From Pseudeuparius sepicola (taxonomy: Eukaryota; Arthropoda; Insecta; Coleoptera; Anthribidae): 64,000 nt of DNA. Within the stretch, counting starts at the first letter, position 1. The number at the start of each line of letters is the position of its first letter. The stretch lies in the NCBI GenBank assembly GCA_963920635.1, contig OY987308.1, forward strand, positions 23,279,096 to 23,343,095, written 5' to 3'. Below are positions 11,148 through 21,494 of the stretch, piece by piece. The translations under genes were made by a program, and so were the position numbers. The notes below the pieces were generated by a model, which worked only from the letters and a program-made list of their open reading frames with translations, was not told the DNA's origin and made no database searches.

Positions 11148-11784
11148 GAAATCGGGGTAATTATGGAACGTACTGTATGCACCGCCCGATTTTCTTGAAA
11201 TTTTGGCTACCCCCCTAATATTTTCGAGGTCCCTGAACACGAATTTGATCTCAAAGTTTTGAGGTCGGCCGTGGTTTATGAGAAAATTAATTTTCAAATT
11301 TCCTTTTGACACCCCACTTTTTCACTTCGATATTATTTGGTTATAATCGAGATGATATTTAGCTCAAACTGATCACCACCCTATTTTGCACCTTCTGGAA
11401 CACGAAACTTCGCCAAAACCCGCGGAAAAACCGAAATCGGCGCGCGCCGAATGGCGGGCGAAAACAGCGGCCGGGCCGGACGTAAACACGGCATAAATCT
11501 TTCAAAATTTCGGTTTTCCGCGTGTTTTTGCGAAGTTTCGATGTTCCAGAAGGTGCAAAATACGGTAGAGATTAATTTGAGCTGGTATAGTAAAAATTTT
11601 ATCCGGATTATAGCCACAAATATCGCCTTGAAAAGTGGGGCGTCAAAACGAAATTTGAAAATTCATTTTCTCGGAAACTACGGCCGACCTCAAAAAACTG
11701 AGGTCAGATTCGGGTTCAGGGACCTCGAAAATAGGGGGGTAGCCAAAATTTCAAGAAAATCGTTCCATAATTACCGAAATCGGC
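11148..11784. mobile_element. Foldback element with ~300-bp arms
   Basis: The left arm, starting AATCGGGGTAATTATGGAAC, matches the right arm ending TCGTTCCATAATTACCGAAA inverted. Paired blocks include TTTCTTGAAATTTTGGCTAC, TTTTCGAGGTCCCTGAAC, ATTTTGCACCTTCTGGAAC and CGCGGAAAAACCGAAAT. The centre near 11450 is GC-rich. The right end abuts the R repeat on its minus-strand copy. There is no coding capacity. Confidence 0.85.
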
Positions 11785-12106
11785 GGTGGAGTTTCTCAAA
11801 ATCGCCATTAAAAGCTCGGAAATCGGCACTGAAGTAGCCCATTATTTTACAATATTTTCAGTAAGTAGGCCTTGGCGAGATGTAAAAATTAAACGTAAGA
11901 CGCGGAGCCATCGCCCGTCAAAGGTGACCAAATATTCAAAACCCGTCCAATAATGGCCCATTTAAATTTTCGTACACATTGCGAAATTGTTACCTATAGC
12001 AGCGCAATCTTTCAGTATAAATATTTGAGTAACAGTCTATTTTTCATGGGGGCTGCACAACAGGCAGCAGTTTGGAGTTTCTGTTGGGAAGCGCCGTGCC
12101 TCGTCA
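11777..12106 (-). repeat. Dispersed repeat R, copy 1
   Basis: This is a reverse-orientation copy of the R core. Landmarks are AGTAGGCCTTGGCGAGATGT, GGAGCCATCGCCCGTCAAA, ATAGCAGCGCAATCTTTCAG and CACAACAGGCAGCAGTTTGG. Other copies are at 31995-32365, within each unit of 56941-60187, and at 61262-61598. None carries a conserved ORF with recognisable motifs. Confidence 0.85.
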
Positions 12107-12944
12107 TACTTTTTAAACCAACATCATGAGAATCTAAAAAATGCAAAATAAGCTTTTACCACCAGATTGTGAAATTACATTGTAAAGGGTTAGTAAAAGT
12201 ATGTTTTTTTTTTATCAAATAAACCACATTTGTCGGCATTTTATGAAAGAAAACAATCAGAACAATTTAGTTAGCTTATATCCACTATAATGTTTTGAAG
12301 TCTTTATGTCCTAAATATAAACAGTTAATTACAGTATAAGGTTTCTACAAAAAAATGTTAACCCTTTCCTTCACAAGATTATGGTATCCATGTGGATCCC
12401 TCTATTTATAACCTCTACAAACCCGTTAAAATCTCCCGCATCTCACTATCTTTACGGTACCTAACTTAATATAGCCTGATTCATACAGCTTCTTTATATT
12501 TTAATTTTAATTTATCTAAGAAAAATTAAATGTCTTGGTCAGTTCAAATCAAGGGACAAATGCCGTTCTACGCAACGTTCTACGCACAAAGTGTTTATCT
12601 TAGTTAGAGCTTCCACTAGTTGGATTTTTTTTTTGTTAAAAACTCGCGAAACTTTTTTGAGTTTATGTTTCAAATCTGATTCGCACGAAGTTCACATTGT
12701 TTTTATATTGTACAGATTGCACAGGCAACAAAAAATGGAATTATACTGTCGGCATTTATATATTTTCATATCCCCCATATTTTCATATTGCATTTACATT
12801 TTGTCGCAAGGCAGAACGTTGCAGCTGTCTTCATTTTAGGGCCAGCCCGGGATTTGCATTTTGAAAATGGTAGGAAGGTAAAAAAGCAGCCTTTGATACG
12901 ACTTTTAACGATTAAAATAAAGGTTTTATGGATTTTGTATATAT
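12107..12944. other. Noncoding sequence with a foldback fragment
   Basis: Mostly unique AT-rich sequence. At 12838-12895 a piece (TTTGCATTTTGAAAATGGTA) matches the arm of the adjacent foldback, so the 12947-14206 element probably inserted next to, or into, an older relative. Confidence 0.4.
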
Positions 12945-12946
12945 AC

Positions 12947-14206
12947 AGGGTGTCCAAGTTTATTACTGTACAAATCAGTAAAATCTTTATTTTTGGAGAT
13001 AATCGCCTAAACTTTTTTTGTTTGAAAGGCCTTCAAAAACCGCTTCTTTTGACGTTCCTGCCATTTTCAAAATGCAAATCCAGGACTGGCTGCGATTTTT
13101 TTTATACCCACAATTTTCACGAAAACCATTTAGCGATTTTTTTTATTTAAAATCTGACCCCACAGCGTTAATCAGACCATCACAAAACCTTTATATACCA
13201 AATTTGGATTAAAAATATACAGGGCGTTCCACTCTGCAGGGTGTCAAATTTGAGCAAATTATGCATTTTAAAGGCATCTGCCAAGTCAAGTGTGCCATGG
13301 AATCCCTTCAAACCAGGTGAAAAGTCAATAGGACTACTCAAGGTGTTGGTGTGCAAAGGTCCAATACAAAATATACAGAGTGTTATTTTCTGTGCCATCT
13401 CAAATTACTGAAATTTTGTAACTTTGTAGGGGCAAAAAATCGTGTACAATAAAACCGCTCCACACAGTATAAACCAACTAAATTTAAAAAATACAGAAGC
13501 CTGCCAGTCAGTAAGTCCATATCAGTTAAGGTAGCTGGTGTGCCATAACAGGAAACGCACAGAAAATCTATCATCTTAGACAGTGACTTTGTTGGGAAAG
13601 GTCCAATAATTTAAATTATTTTTATTTGTTGGTTGGCATTTTGTAAAAAAATAAATTACTTTTGTGTTTATTAATATTTTTTCAATGATTCCAGAGCACT
13701 CCCTGATCAGTATAAAGTTTAATAAAAATTCAGAATTTTGAGATGGCTCAGGGAAAAATACCCTGTATATTTTTGTAGTAAATCTTTTCACACCAACATT
13801 TTGAGTGGTCCTGTTGACCATTCAACTGTTTTGAAGGGATTTCATGGCACATTTGACTCGCCAGATGTCTTTAAATTTCTTATTTTGCTCAACTTTGAGA
13901 CCCTACAGAATGGAACTCCCTGTATACTTTTTGTTCAGATTTGGTATATGGGGGTTTTGGGGTGTTCTGATTAACGCTGTGGGGTCAGATTTTAAATAAT
14001 AAAATCGCTAAATGGTTTTCGTGAAAATCGGGGTTATAAAAAAATCGCAGCCGGCCCTGTATTTGCATTTTGAAAATGGCAGGAACGTCAAAGGACGCGG
14101 TTTTTGAAGGCCTTTCAAACAAAAAAAAGTTTAAACGATTATCTCCAAAAATGAAGATTTTACTGATTTGTACAGTAATAAAGTTGGACACCCTGTATAA
14201 TATGTT
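12947..14206. mobile_element. Three-level nested foldback element, copy 1
   Basis: The outer ends are TATACAGGGTGTCCAAGTTT and AAGTTGGACACCCTGTATA, with arms of about 260 bp. Inside, a second inverted pair begins near 13217 (ATACAGGGCGTTCCACTCTG) and ends near 13926 (GGAACTCCCTGTATAC). A third begins near 13373 (ATACAGAGTGTTATTTTCTG) and ends near 13769 (AATACCCTGTATATT). Each level starts with the same ATACAG(G/A)G(T/C)GT signature. A second copy with the same three levels is at 62849-64000. No transposase frame is visible. Outer ends are flanked by TA, consistent with Tc1/mariner-type mobilisation. Confidence 0.88.
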
Positions 14207-14671
14207 TAAAAGTGGACACCTCGATATTCTGTACATTTGGGACTCTGCATTGATTGCCATACGCCAAAAAAAAAACAGGTTCCGCAAAATATTTCGAGGG
14301 GCCGAATTCCCGAGTCCGGTCCTGCCCATAAACACACACAACGATACCGTGGGTGGCTATATATCGTGGCAAACGCTGCCGAGTCTGGCGCACCGCTCTC
14401 GTTGTCTCTGTTGCACCCGATTTGACAAGCGGATCACTTTGAGCAACACCGACCAGGCGCGGTTGCCACACCTACCACGCATATTTCCCCATATCTCCGC
14501 TCTTCGATCCTGAAGGGCTTGAAGTTGTCCCGGTGGCGCGGAATTACATTTCGCGACGGTTTTTGAGAGATTTTCGATGAGTGGCAAGCGTGATATATTT
14601 TATTTTTTGTCGGTTCAGTTTTCAAACAAAATAGAATCAAACATTTTAGGGTACTACTTACTCCTTTTGCT
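14207..14671. other. Moderately GC-rich unique sequence
   Basis: No repeat partner or recognisable exon. Short frames on both strands overlap here without splice signals. Confidence 0.35.
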
Positions 14672-14775
14672 CTCAAAAGATGGCGTGAAATGAGGTTGAA
14701 ACCCACGAATAAATTCTAACAAGAAGAAGAAGAATTCAAAACCAACCTTCCTTTTGTGGTTAACAGTTTGACACT
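14672..14775 (+). repeat. Solo end of the AAGAAGAAGAATTC MITE family
   Basis: The segment carries GAGGTTGAAACCCACGAA, ACAAGAAGAAGAAGAATTC and AACCTTCCTTTTGTGGT in the order seen at both ends of the element at 18397-19024. Only one end is present here. A further copy starts near 36375. Confidence 0.7.
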
Positions 14776-15919
14776 ATCGATTTAAGATCACAGCTACCTT
14801 AAATAGTTTAATGAATTTTCAATTTATAGGATTGTTGAGAATTTACTTTGGATGGGTACCAATCTAGGTCGCTCTGCGCTCATCAAATCAATTTACTTAC
14901 AAGCCCATTGTCCCTAGCGTCGAGGAACGACCGAAGGACGTGGCAACAACGCCATAGTTGCCGATACCGTACAGATATACACACTGTTGGGAACATACCT
15001 GCCATTTGTGCTGCCCTCTCTCTCTCTAGAAGTTTCTCCGTCGCTTACTCTTTATCTGTTTATGCGCGAGTTTCCCGTAGCCACAATTTTAACAGATTAA
15101 CTATTTTATTTACGAGAATACAGGCGCTTTCTTGTTGGCCTTCTCTCTCGCTCTCCCATCTTTGTTGTTCGGCGATCGAGAGCGTATCGGCCGGTTCGGC
15201 TGATTTTCCAGAACGGAACGCCGACAGATGATTGGACTAACAACGCGCGGCTAACCCTACGAATTTCGAATTTCCCGCCAAATTGTGCATATTATATTTT
15301 TGCGTGTTTGAGCAGGGCGCTTATAGCCGAAGGGGCAAGCCCTAATAATTGTGGTCGATAATAATATTGGGCGACGGGTGGTGCTTGGTTATTATTCATT
15401 GGGCATATGTCTGAAAACTATCGGTCTAGAATATAACATAATAAATAATAATAATAATAATAATTCTCACCCTCACAATACTCCAAACTGCGAATCGCAG
15501 TTATGTAGCAAAAAAGTAAGAAGAATTTACCGTTTTCTATAGAAAATTTGTACATACGTGTAATTATTTTTAAATTCTAGAACAGGATGGGCCATCATTT
15601 ATGTTACACCCTGTACAGGTGCGTGGCGTGGTAATAACGTATCGTCCAGCTCGCGATATATTCCAAATTCCAAAACTACGCAAAAATAACCATTATCATA
15701 TAGGGATTATATTGTTTATTAAATGAATTTTAAGATTTTATCATGGGAAACTTGACGACAGGTTAATTAAGCAAGCCCCTTTTCGTCTTATCACGATGTA
15801 AGTTTAAGATGTTGTAAAGTTGTTTAATTGGTATAAAAATGTTTGAACACAATAATTATTTCGTTCGTATAAAAAAACTGTTTAAGGATAGATACATAGT
15901 GTTGGTGAAAAAAATATCT
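14776..15919. other. Noncoding sequence with microsatellite
   Basis: CT-rich GAGA-type runs lie at about 15010-15025 and 15140-15155, and an AAT microsatellite at 15441-15466. A lone CACCCTGTACAGG end is near 15606. The ORF at 14848-15231 is Ser-rich from the CT runs and is not supported as a gene. Confidence 0.4.
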
Positions 15920-16416
15920 TAATAGACCGGGAGATAAGGTCAGATTTTTTTGGACGTGATTTTTAGACCGTCAGACAGTGACAGATTTTCCTTACTGATT
16001 TTCTCATGTATGCCTTGGAGAGGGTTGAAAGGTAAATCGATGCTGAGTCGGAAAATAGTAATTTTAAGTTTGGCCCCCGGTGTAAACATATGGAAAATTC
16101 GATTTTTCAAAACAGAAAAAAGGTACTAATTCTCACTTATGCCATGTTCACCGTATATGATTTCTTATACTATTCCAATCTCGAAAACCCAAAGGCATAA
16201 GTGTAGCGTGTGGAAAAAGGGTTGAATTAAGGGTTTGGCAGATCACACAAAAAATGACTTGGTTTACTGACTCCGTCAGTTATGCCGTTCGAAATGGTGA
16301 AAGCCCAAAAATTGATTGGCAGAAGTGACGCGTGGGGAAAAATGCACTAACGGTATGTCTATGGTTTTCCGAGGAATTTCCTATTTTGAACTTCATTATA
16401 AAACACATGGCAGCCT
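15920..16416. mobile_element. Damaged copy of the 6347-7226 foldback
   Basis: It starts with AATAGACCGGGAGATAAGG and ends with GGTTTTCCGAGGAATTTCC and ACATGGCAGCCTG, both from the same arm family as 6347-7226. The middle is diverged. The right side is interrupted at CAGCCTG by the hAT-like element that begins at 16417. Confidence 0.7.
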
Positions 16417-17424
16417 GACTAAGGGGACCCAGCATGTCACATAGGAAAAGTGAAGCCTTGAGGGGAAGTTTGTTTTCTGTTGACTCCAAGGAGACCACAA
16501 TAAGGGGGCTGATACAAGGTTATGTTATATGCCAGTGTCCAACTGCCATCAGATTTTATGTGACATGTCAGTGCCATAGATTCTAAAGGAGGCAAAGTAT
16601 TTCCCATCATAATTCACCATTTTTAATTTTTTTAACTTCCAGATACTCAGATGTGTCAATTAAAGGTAATGCGGCCGCCTGTAGTAGTAGTCCCAATAAT
16701 TGCAACCAGATTTTTCCTGTATCACCTTTAGTAATCCTACAATTCCCATTACGTGGGCATTACGTATAAGTAGGTAGTTCAAAACAAATCGTATTTCGAA
16801 AATTTTAAATTATTAAGCAGGTATCTTCAGTCAGGTCTTTTTTTTAAAGAGTTTTTATCTACGACTACAAGTTTATTTTAAGTTTGTGAGGTATACCTTG
16901 GGAGAGAAATAAAATTAAAAACATTTTATAATTAACACTGAGAAAAACTACATGATTAGAACTACTAGACCTAATCTTATTGGTCCATCCCGAAATCTGT
17001 GAAAGTTCTTTGGGTAGATACATTTAATATGTGAAGAAAGTTCAAGTACATATTACAAATAGATTGAGGAACCTGGTAACAAGGTGCAACAGCGACAAAT
17101 TCTTAAATAAGCAAAATCGGCACTACTGACTTACCATATTTATTAAATTCGTGGAAATAATTGCTGGAAATCGATTTCAACTATAAAATAAATTTCTTTC
17201 ATTTGATAGTTGCCACATTCTGTAGTTGTATACACAAAATTGTCAAGTCTAATTTTCAGAAATCATGGAAACCATTATTAATTTTTACTAACAATCAAAG
17301 TACCTGTTATAGATTCTCCAATAAAATGGCATACTTGGCATCACTGAGACCATTAGAATGAGGAAAGAATAGGCCTCACTTTGGAAAGTATAATGCTGGG
17401 TCCCCTTACTTTAAAGATTCCCTG
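16417..17424. mobile_element. Non-autonomous hAT-like element, copy A
   Basis: It begins AAGGGGACCCAGCATGTCAC and ends ATGCTGGGTCCCCTTACTTT, AAAGATTCCCTG. The outermost left CAGGGA is missing compared with copies at 28564 and 43301. Family landmarks in order: CTTGAGGGGAAGTTTG, GTCCAACTGCCATCAG, TTAAGCAGGTA(T/G)CTTCAGTCAGG, TGCTGGAAATCGATTTCAAC and GGCATACTTGGCATCACTGA. No transposase is encoded. It lies inside the foldback fragment ending at 16416. Confidence 0.8.
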
Positions 17425-17503
17425 ATATTTTTTATTTTTAATAGAAATCACGCATGTTTAATATAAAAAGTGCATAAAACAATAATTAACAACTTTTACG
17501 AAG

Positions 17504-17737
17504 TTAATAACGCAAAACACTGCATTTAATTTGTCGCATCCACAATCCACATATCCACTTGTTCTTGTCGTACGTATTTCTATAAAAGTGTCGCGTAAAA
17601 TTGCGGGTTGCAACTTTATCCGGTTGAGGTAATTGCAGATCTGGAGTTGGCCCCCCAAAAGTTTTTATTTCAACTTTTTCTGTCAATGAAAGTCCTAAAA
17701 AGCCATCTTTCAAAATGTCCCGCGCACTATTTTTCAT
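17504..17737 (-). pseudogene. hAT-type TTF zinc-finger N-terminal fragment
   Basis: A minus-strand frame starts at the ATG at 17737 and reads KNSARDILKDGFLGL, TFGGPTPDLQLP, then RNFTRHFYR and YDKNKWICG. The Arg-Asn-Phe, Trp-Ile-Cys-Gly and (in the next frame) Cys-Asp-Lys-Leu-Asn-Ala-Val-Phe-Cys pattern matches the start of TTF-type zinc fingers found in hAT transposase-derived proteins. The frame breaks near 17560 by a 7-bp tandem duplication (TGTGGATTGTGGAT). No downstream transposase domain follows, so this is a broken 5' remnant. Confidence 0.6.
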
Positions 17738-17739
17738 TT

Positions 17740-18396
17740 CGATTACTTAGAACACGCGTGCCACGCACTTGACTGGGGCTCGAGAACCAATAAGACCCCT
17801 CTCGTATGCTAGTACGTAGCGCATTATCTGGTGAGGGCGTTGCGGCAATTTAATTTAAACAAAATTACGTTTCCCATTTTCTACTGAGTGGCTCTGTCAC
17901 CATCCGCAAGGCATGTAAGTATATCATTTAAAAATCGTAAGGTAACCGAGGCGACAACGTCATCACGTTGCCCAACACGCCTCTAATAGACAAAAGGCGG
18001 TTCACCTTGTGTCAGAATCCTCAAAAAAACCATCGCACTATTTTACATGCGATTTACTGCGACACTTTAATGTCGAATTTGTGTTCAGATACCCCACAAA
18101 CACAAAATCGAACAGTAAATCCAAGAGAGCGTCAGGTCGCAATTAGCCAGAAATAAATGAACGAAAGTATCGGGGTCTGCTGGTAGCGAAACTGACCTTT
18201 TACACTGCGGCTGGCCGGGCGTTAGGCTCTTGAAAGTGTTTGTTTATTGGTACAAGAGATCTATAACCTTAGAGCGGCGGTGCGAGGCAGAAAAAAGTAT
18301 GTAAACGACCTTACGAAAATGGTTTGGCGCAATTTTTGCTTGCGCACTGCGAACAACAATCGCAGTACCGAACAACTTTATAACAAACGTTTGGCG
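17740..18396. other. Noncoding flank, nothing recognised
   Basis: Unique sequence upstream of the TTF fragment, which could include its old 5' UTR or promoter. No element ends or exons are supported. Confidence 0.35.
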
Positions 18397-19024
18397 TTTA
18401 AATACAAGCAATGTGATGAAATGTGGTTGAAGCCCACTAAGAAATTCGCAACAAGAAGAAGAAGAATTCAAAATTAACCTTCCTTTTGTGGTGACAGTTT
18501 GACCTTCAATTTCGGGAGCTATCTTCCGGGTACTGCAACTACACGATCCGGCACTCGGTTGATTCCTCAGTTTATAATTCTCGCAAAATAAATTTGGCCG
18601 ATTTTTCACCGACAAAGAGAAATTGGTAGCTACCAAACAAAGGAAAGTGCCTGGAAGTAGATCGACGCAGGTGAAACGTTGAACACATCTGCTGCAACAA
18701 TATTATCAGGCGGCAGTGCGAAGTAATATACGCAAAATGTTGTAGTTGGACTAAATTGGGATAGTACGATTGAAATTTGTTCTTTGTACTTTGTGATTCG
18801 ATATCATAACCTCATTTATTCGTGTTTGTCCTATTTCCATTTCATCATTTTAATGATTATTACGAAATTAAGCAGTACAATCAATAGCTTTGCCTATGCA
18901 ATATAAAAAAGACAACTTGAAGGTCAAACTGCCCACAAAAGTAAGGTTGGTTTTTAACTCTTCTTCTTCTTGTGCTAATTGGTTCCTGGGTTTCAATCTC
19001 ATTTCATCGCTTGTATTCAATGCC
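18397..19024. mobile_element. MITE with ~100-bp TIRs containing AAGAAGAAGAA
   Basis: The left arm contains AATACAAGC, GATGAAATG, AACAAGAAGAAGAAGAATTC, AACCTTCCTTTTGTGG and GACAGTTTGACCTTCAA. The right arm carries the inverse of these blocks: CTTGAAGGTCAAACTG, CACAAAAGTAAGGTTGG, CTCTTCTTCTTCTTGTG, CATTTCATCGCTTGTATT. Arms differ by several substitutions, so insertion is not recent. The internal block TTTGTACTTTGTGATTCGAT recurs inverted near 37365. Confidence 0.75.
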
Positions 19025-19539
19025 ATAGTTTGAGAGTGAGTAATACCTTAAAATTTGGATTAACCTAACCTTAAGCAGTTAGTAAAACAAACCTCAACAG
19101 CAATACGAAGACACAAATAAAAGAGTTAAGTTCTCAGCATTAAATCAAAGTCGGCCAGGTCAAGGTTAAGGAGGCAGCTCGACGTTCGTGTCTACGCTCC
19201 GGAGACTCGTCATTGACACACAATCCGTGGTATTGTCACAAATGTGTCGCGAGAGAATGAAAAAAAAATGAGATTTGTCGGTCCATATATTTGCCAGCCA
19301 TGCCATCCGTTTATAATATTATTTTCCTTGGCGTTGTTTCTGAAGCCCCAACGCTTCTCGTAGATCGACGGTGCATTTCGGGGCGCTGCCTTGATTGGCG
19401 CAAAACAGAAGCTTGAGAACAATGTTGGCTGTTTTACAATGGGTGGCTTTTCCAGTCAACGCCCAAGAAATTGCAATCGCCAGTTGATAAGGTTTTAGTA
19501 TTGACAAAAAAAAACTTTTTCAAGATACACAGGATGTGA
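19025..19539. other. Unique noncoding sequence
   Basis: No exon or element recognised. The phrase CGGGGCGCTGC followed by TTGGCGCAA near 19378 also occurs near 48552, without wider similarity that I can see. Confidence 0.35.
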
Positions 19540-19890
19540 AATTAATTTTGTCTTTATTAATTGTTACAACATATGTATCTACACGAGGTACTAAAACCTA
19601 GTCGATATACAGTATTACAAATTATTTAAATAATAGGCGCTCAGGTTGTGGAATTTAAAGAAAGTGTGTCTGACAAAATCCTTTGTTAATATATTTTACC
19701 TCAGGGATCTGTTTTGGGACCCCTTTTATCAATTATTTATATTAATGACGTAGTATAAGTTATATAAAAAATGTCAAATTCAGCTTTTTGCTGATGATCC
19801 GGTTTTTTTTTGTAGCTAATACATTGGATGGAATCGAAAATAATTTACAAGAAGATTTAAATAATTTAAACATATTTTTATCTAAACAAA
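19540..19890 (+). pseudogene. Non-LTR reverse-transcriptase fragment, copy 1
   Basis: A broken frame reads QGSVLGPLL, IIYIND, then after a stop and frame change LFADD (here followed by Pro instead of Thr), IENNLQEDLNNLN. These are the conserved QGS-LGPLLF and ADDT blocks of jockey/RTE-type retrotransposon polymerases. Premature stops and indels make it inactive. The upstream 150 bp also match the copy at 22960, so both derive from one master. Repeat X begins where this fragment stops. Confidence 0.8.
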
Positions 19891-19948
19891 CAAGGTAAGA
19901 TAATAATTTAGAACTATTTCAAGTTTTTGAACTTGAAATAGTTCTATA
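19885..19948. repeat. Left piece of repeat X, with new palindrome
   Basis: It starts CAAACAAGGTAAGATAATAA like the fuller X copy at 47395. At 19910-19946 the sequence AGAACTATTTCAAGTT is followed after three bases by its exact inverse. X continues at 21915, after the hAT-like element. Confidence 0.6.
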
Positions 19949-20938
19949 ATAGTATCAATGATGCCAAGTATGCCATTTTATTGGAGAATCTATGAATATA
20001 ACAGGTACTTTGATTGTTAGTAAAAATTAATAATGGTTTCCATGATTTCTAAAAATTAGACTTGACAATGTTCTGTCAACAAACACAGAATATGGCAAGT
20101 GCCAAATGAATCAAATTTATTTTATATTTGAATTTGGTTTCCTGCAATTATTTCCAGGAATTTAAGTGATATAAGTATGGTATGTCAGTGCCGATTTTGC
20201 TTATTTGAGAATTTGTCGCTATTGCACCTTGTTACCAGGTTCCTAAAACCATTTGTAATATATGTAGGTATAATAGGTACGTACTTGAACGTTCTTCCCT
20301 TGTTGAATGTATCTACCCAAAGAACTTTCACGGATTTCGGGATGGACTAATAAGATTAGGTCTTGTACTTAGTTCTAATCATGTAGTTTTTCTCTGTGCT
20401 CATTATAAAATTTTTGTAATTTTATTTCTCTCCCAAAGTACCTCCCAAACGTAAAATAAACTTATAGTTGTAGATAAAAACTGTTTAAATAAATTAAAAG
20501 TAAAAAAATATTTTTAAAAAAAGCTTTTATTTAAATGCGCTAAAAAGAATAAAATAATCTTTTCTTTTAAAACTTTTACTATCAACTTATAACGTCATTC
20601 CACAATTTATATGATATAAAAGCTTGTCGCGAGATTTAAGTAGTGGTATTTACTTAGTTTGAAAACTTAAATCTCGCGACAAGCTTTTATATCATATAAA
20701 TTGTGGAATGACGTTATAAGTTGATAGTAAAAGTTTTAAAAGAAAAGATTATTTTATTCTTTTTAGCGCATTTAAATAAAAGCTTTTTTTTTAAATATTT
20801 TTTTACTTTTAATTTATTTTGTAATTTTTAGTTTGGCCAGGTGTCTGAGTCTATTCATCTCAGTTAACGCATCATTGTTGCAAGGTCGTTTGCCGGTTAG
20901 TTTAGAACAGTCTAGCTCTTCAATGAGGAGACCTTCTA

Positions 20939-21426
20939 ATGACCATCTTGGGTGTTCCGCCATGTTGGATTTAGAATGACGTCACACATATAATCATGCA
21001 TTGTCATCCAAATTAAACGTGTGTACAAAATTTCAGCTCGATCGGTTGAAATTTAACTAGTCCGCCATCTTGAGTGTTCCGCCATGTTGGATTTAGAATG
21101 ACGTCACACATATAATCATGCATTGTCATCCAAATTAAACGTGTGTACAAAATTTCAGCTCGATCGGTTGAAATTTAACTAGTCCGCCATCTTGAGTGTT
21201 CCGCCATGTTGGATTTAGAATGACGTCACACATATAATCATGCATTGTCATCCAAATTAAACGTGTGTACAAAATTTCAGCTCGATCGGTTGAAATTTAA
21301 CTAGTCCGCCATCTTGGGTGATCCGCCATGTTGGATTTAGAATGACGTCACACATATAATCATGCATTGTCATCCAAATTAAACGTGTGTACAAAATTTC
21401 AGCTCGATCGGTTGAAGATATCTGCT
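20939..21426. repeat. 122-bp tandem repeat, four copies
   Basis: Units start near 20939, 21061, 21183 and 21305. Each contains TCCGCCATGTTGGATTTAG, AATGACGTCACACATATAAT and TTTCAGCTCGATCGGTTGAA. Copies are nearly identical, pointing to recent amplification within H1. H3 carries a single related segment (GGCGGCCATATTGAATTTAG, TTTCAGCTCAATCGGATG). Confidence 0.92.
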
Positions 21427-21460
21427 TCAAAATTGAGTTGCAAGATTCCACCCGAACAAA

Positions 21461-21464
<4 letters not shown>

Positions 21465-21491
<27 letters not shown>

Positions 21492-21494
21492 CAT
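21465..21494. repeat. CATA microsatellite
   Basis: Tandem ACAT/CATA units lie close to the 3' end of H1. H3 has a shorter CATACATACATA run at the equivalent position, so the microsatellite is part of the element. Confidence 0.9.

Noticed and set aside
12788..13212. Frames of 64-120 codons
   Set aside because: They lie in foldback arms, and the frames read through inverted repeats with no conserved protein between copies.
14848..15231. 127-codon plus-strand frame, Ser/Leu-rich
   Set aside because: Driven by CT-rich runs; no domain, splice or start context.
20939..21426. CRISPR-like regular repeats
   Set aside because: Units are directly adjacent 122-bp tandem copies without spacers, in a eukaryotic transposon.
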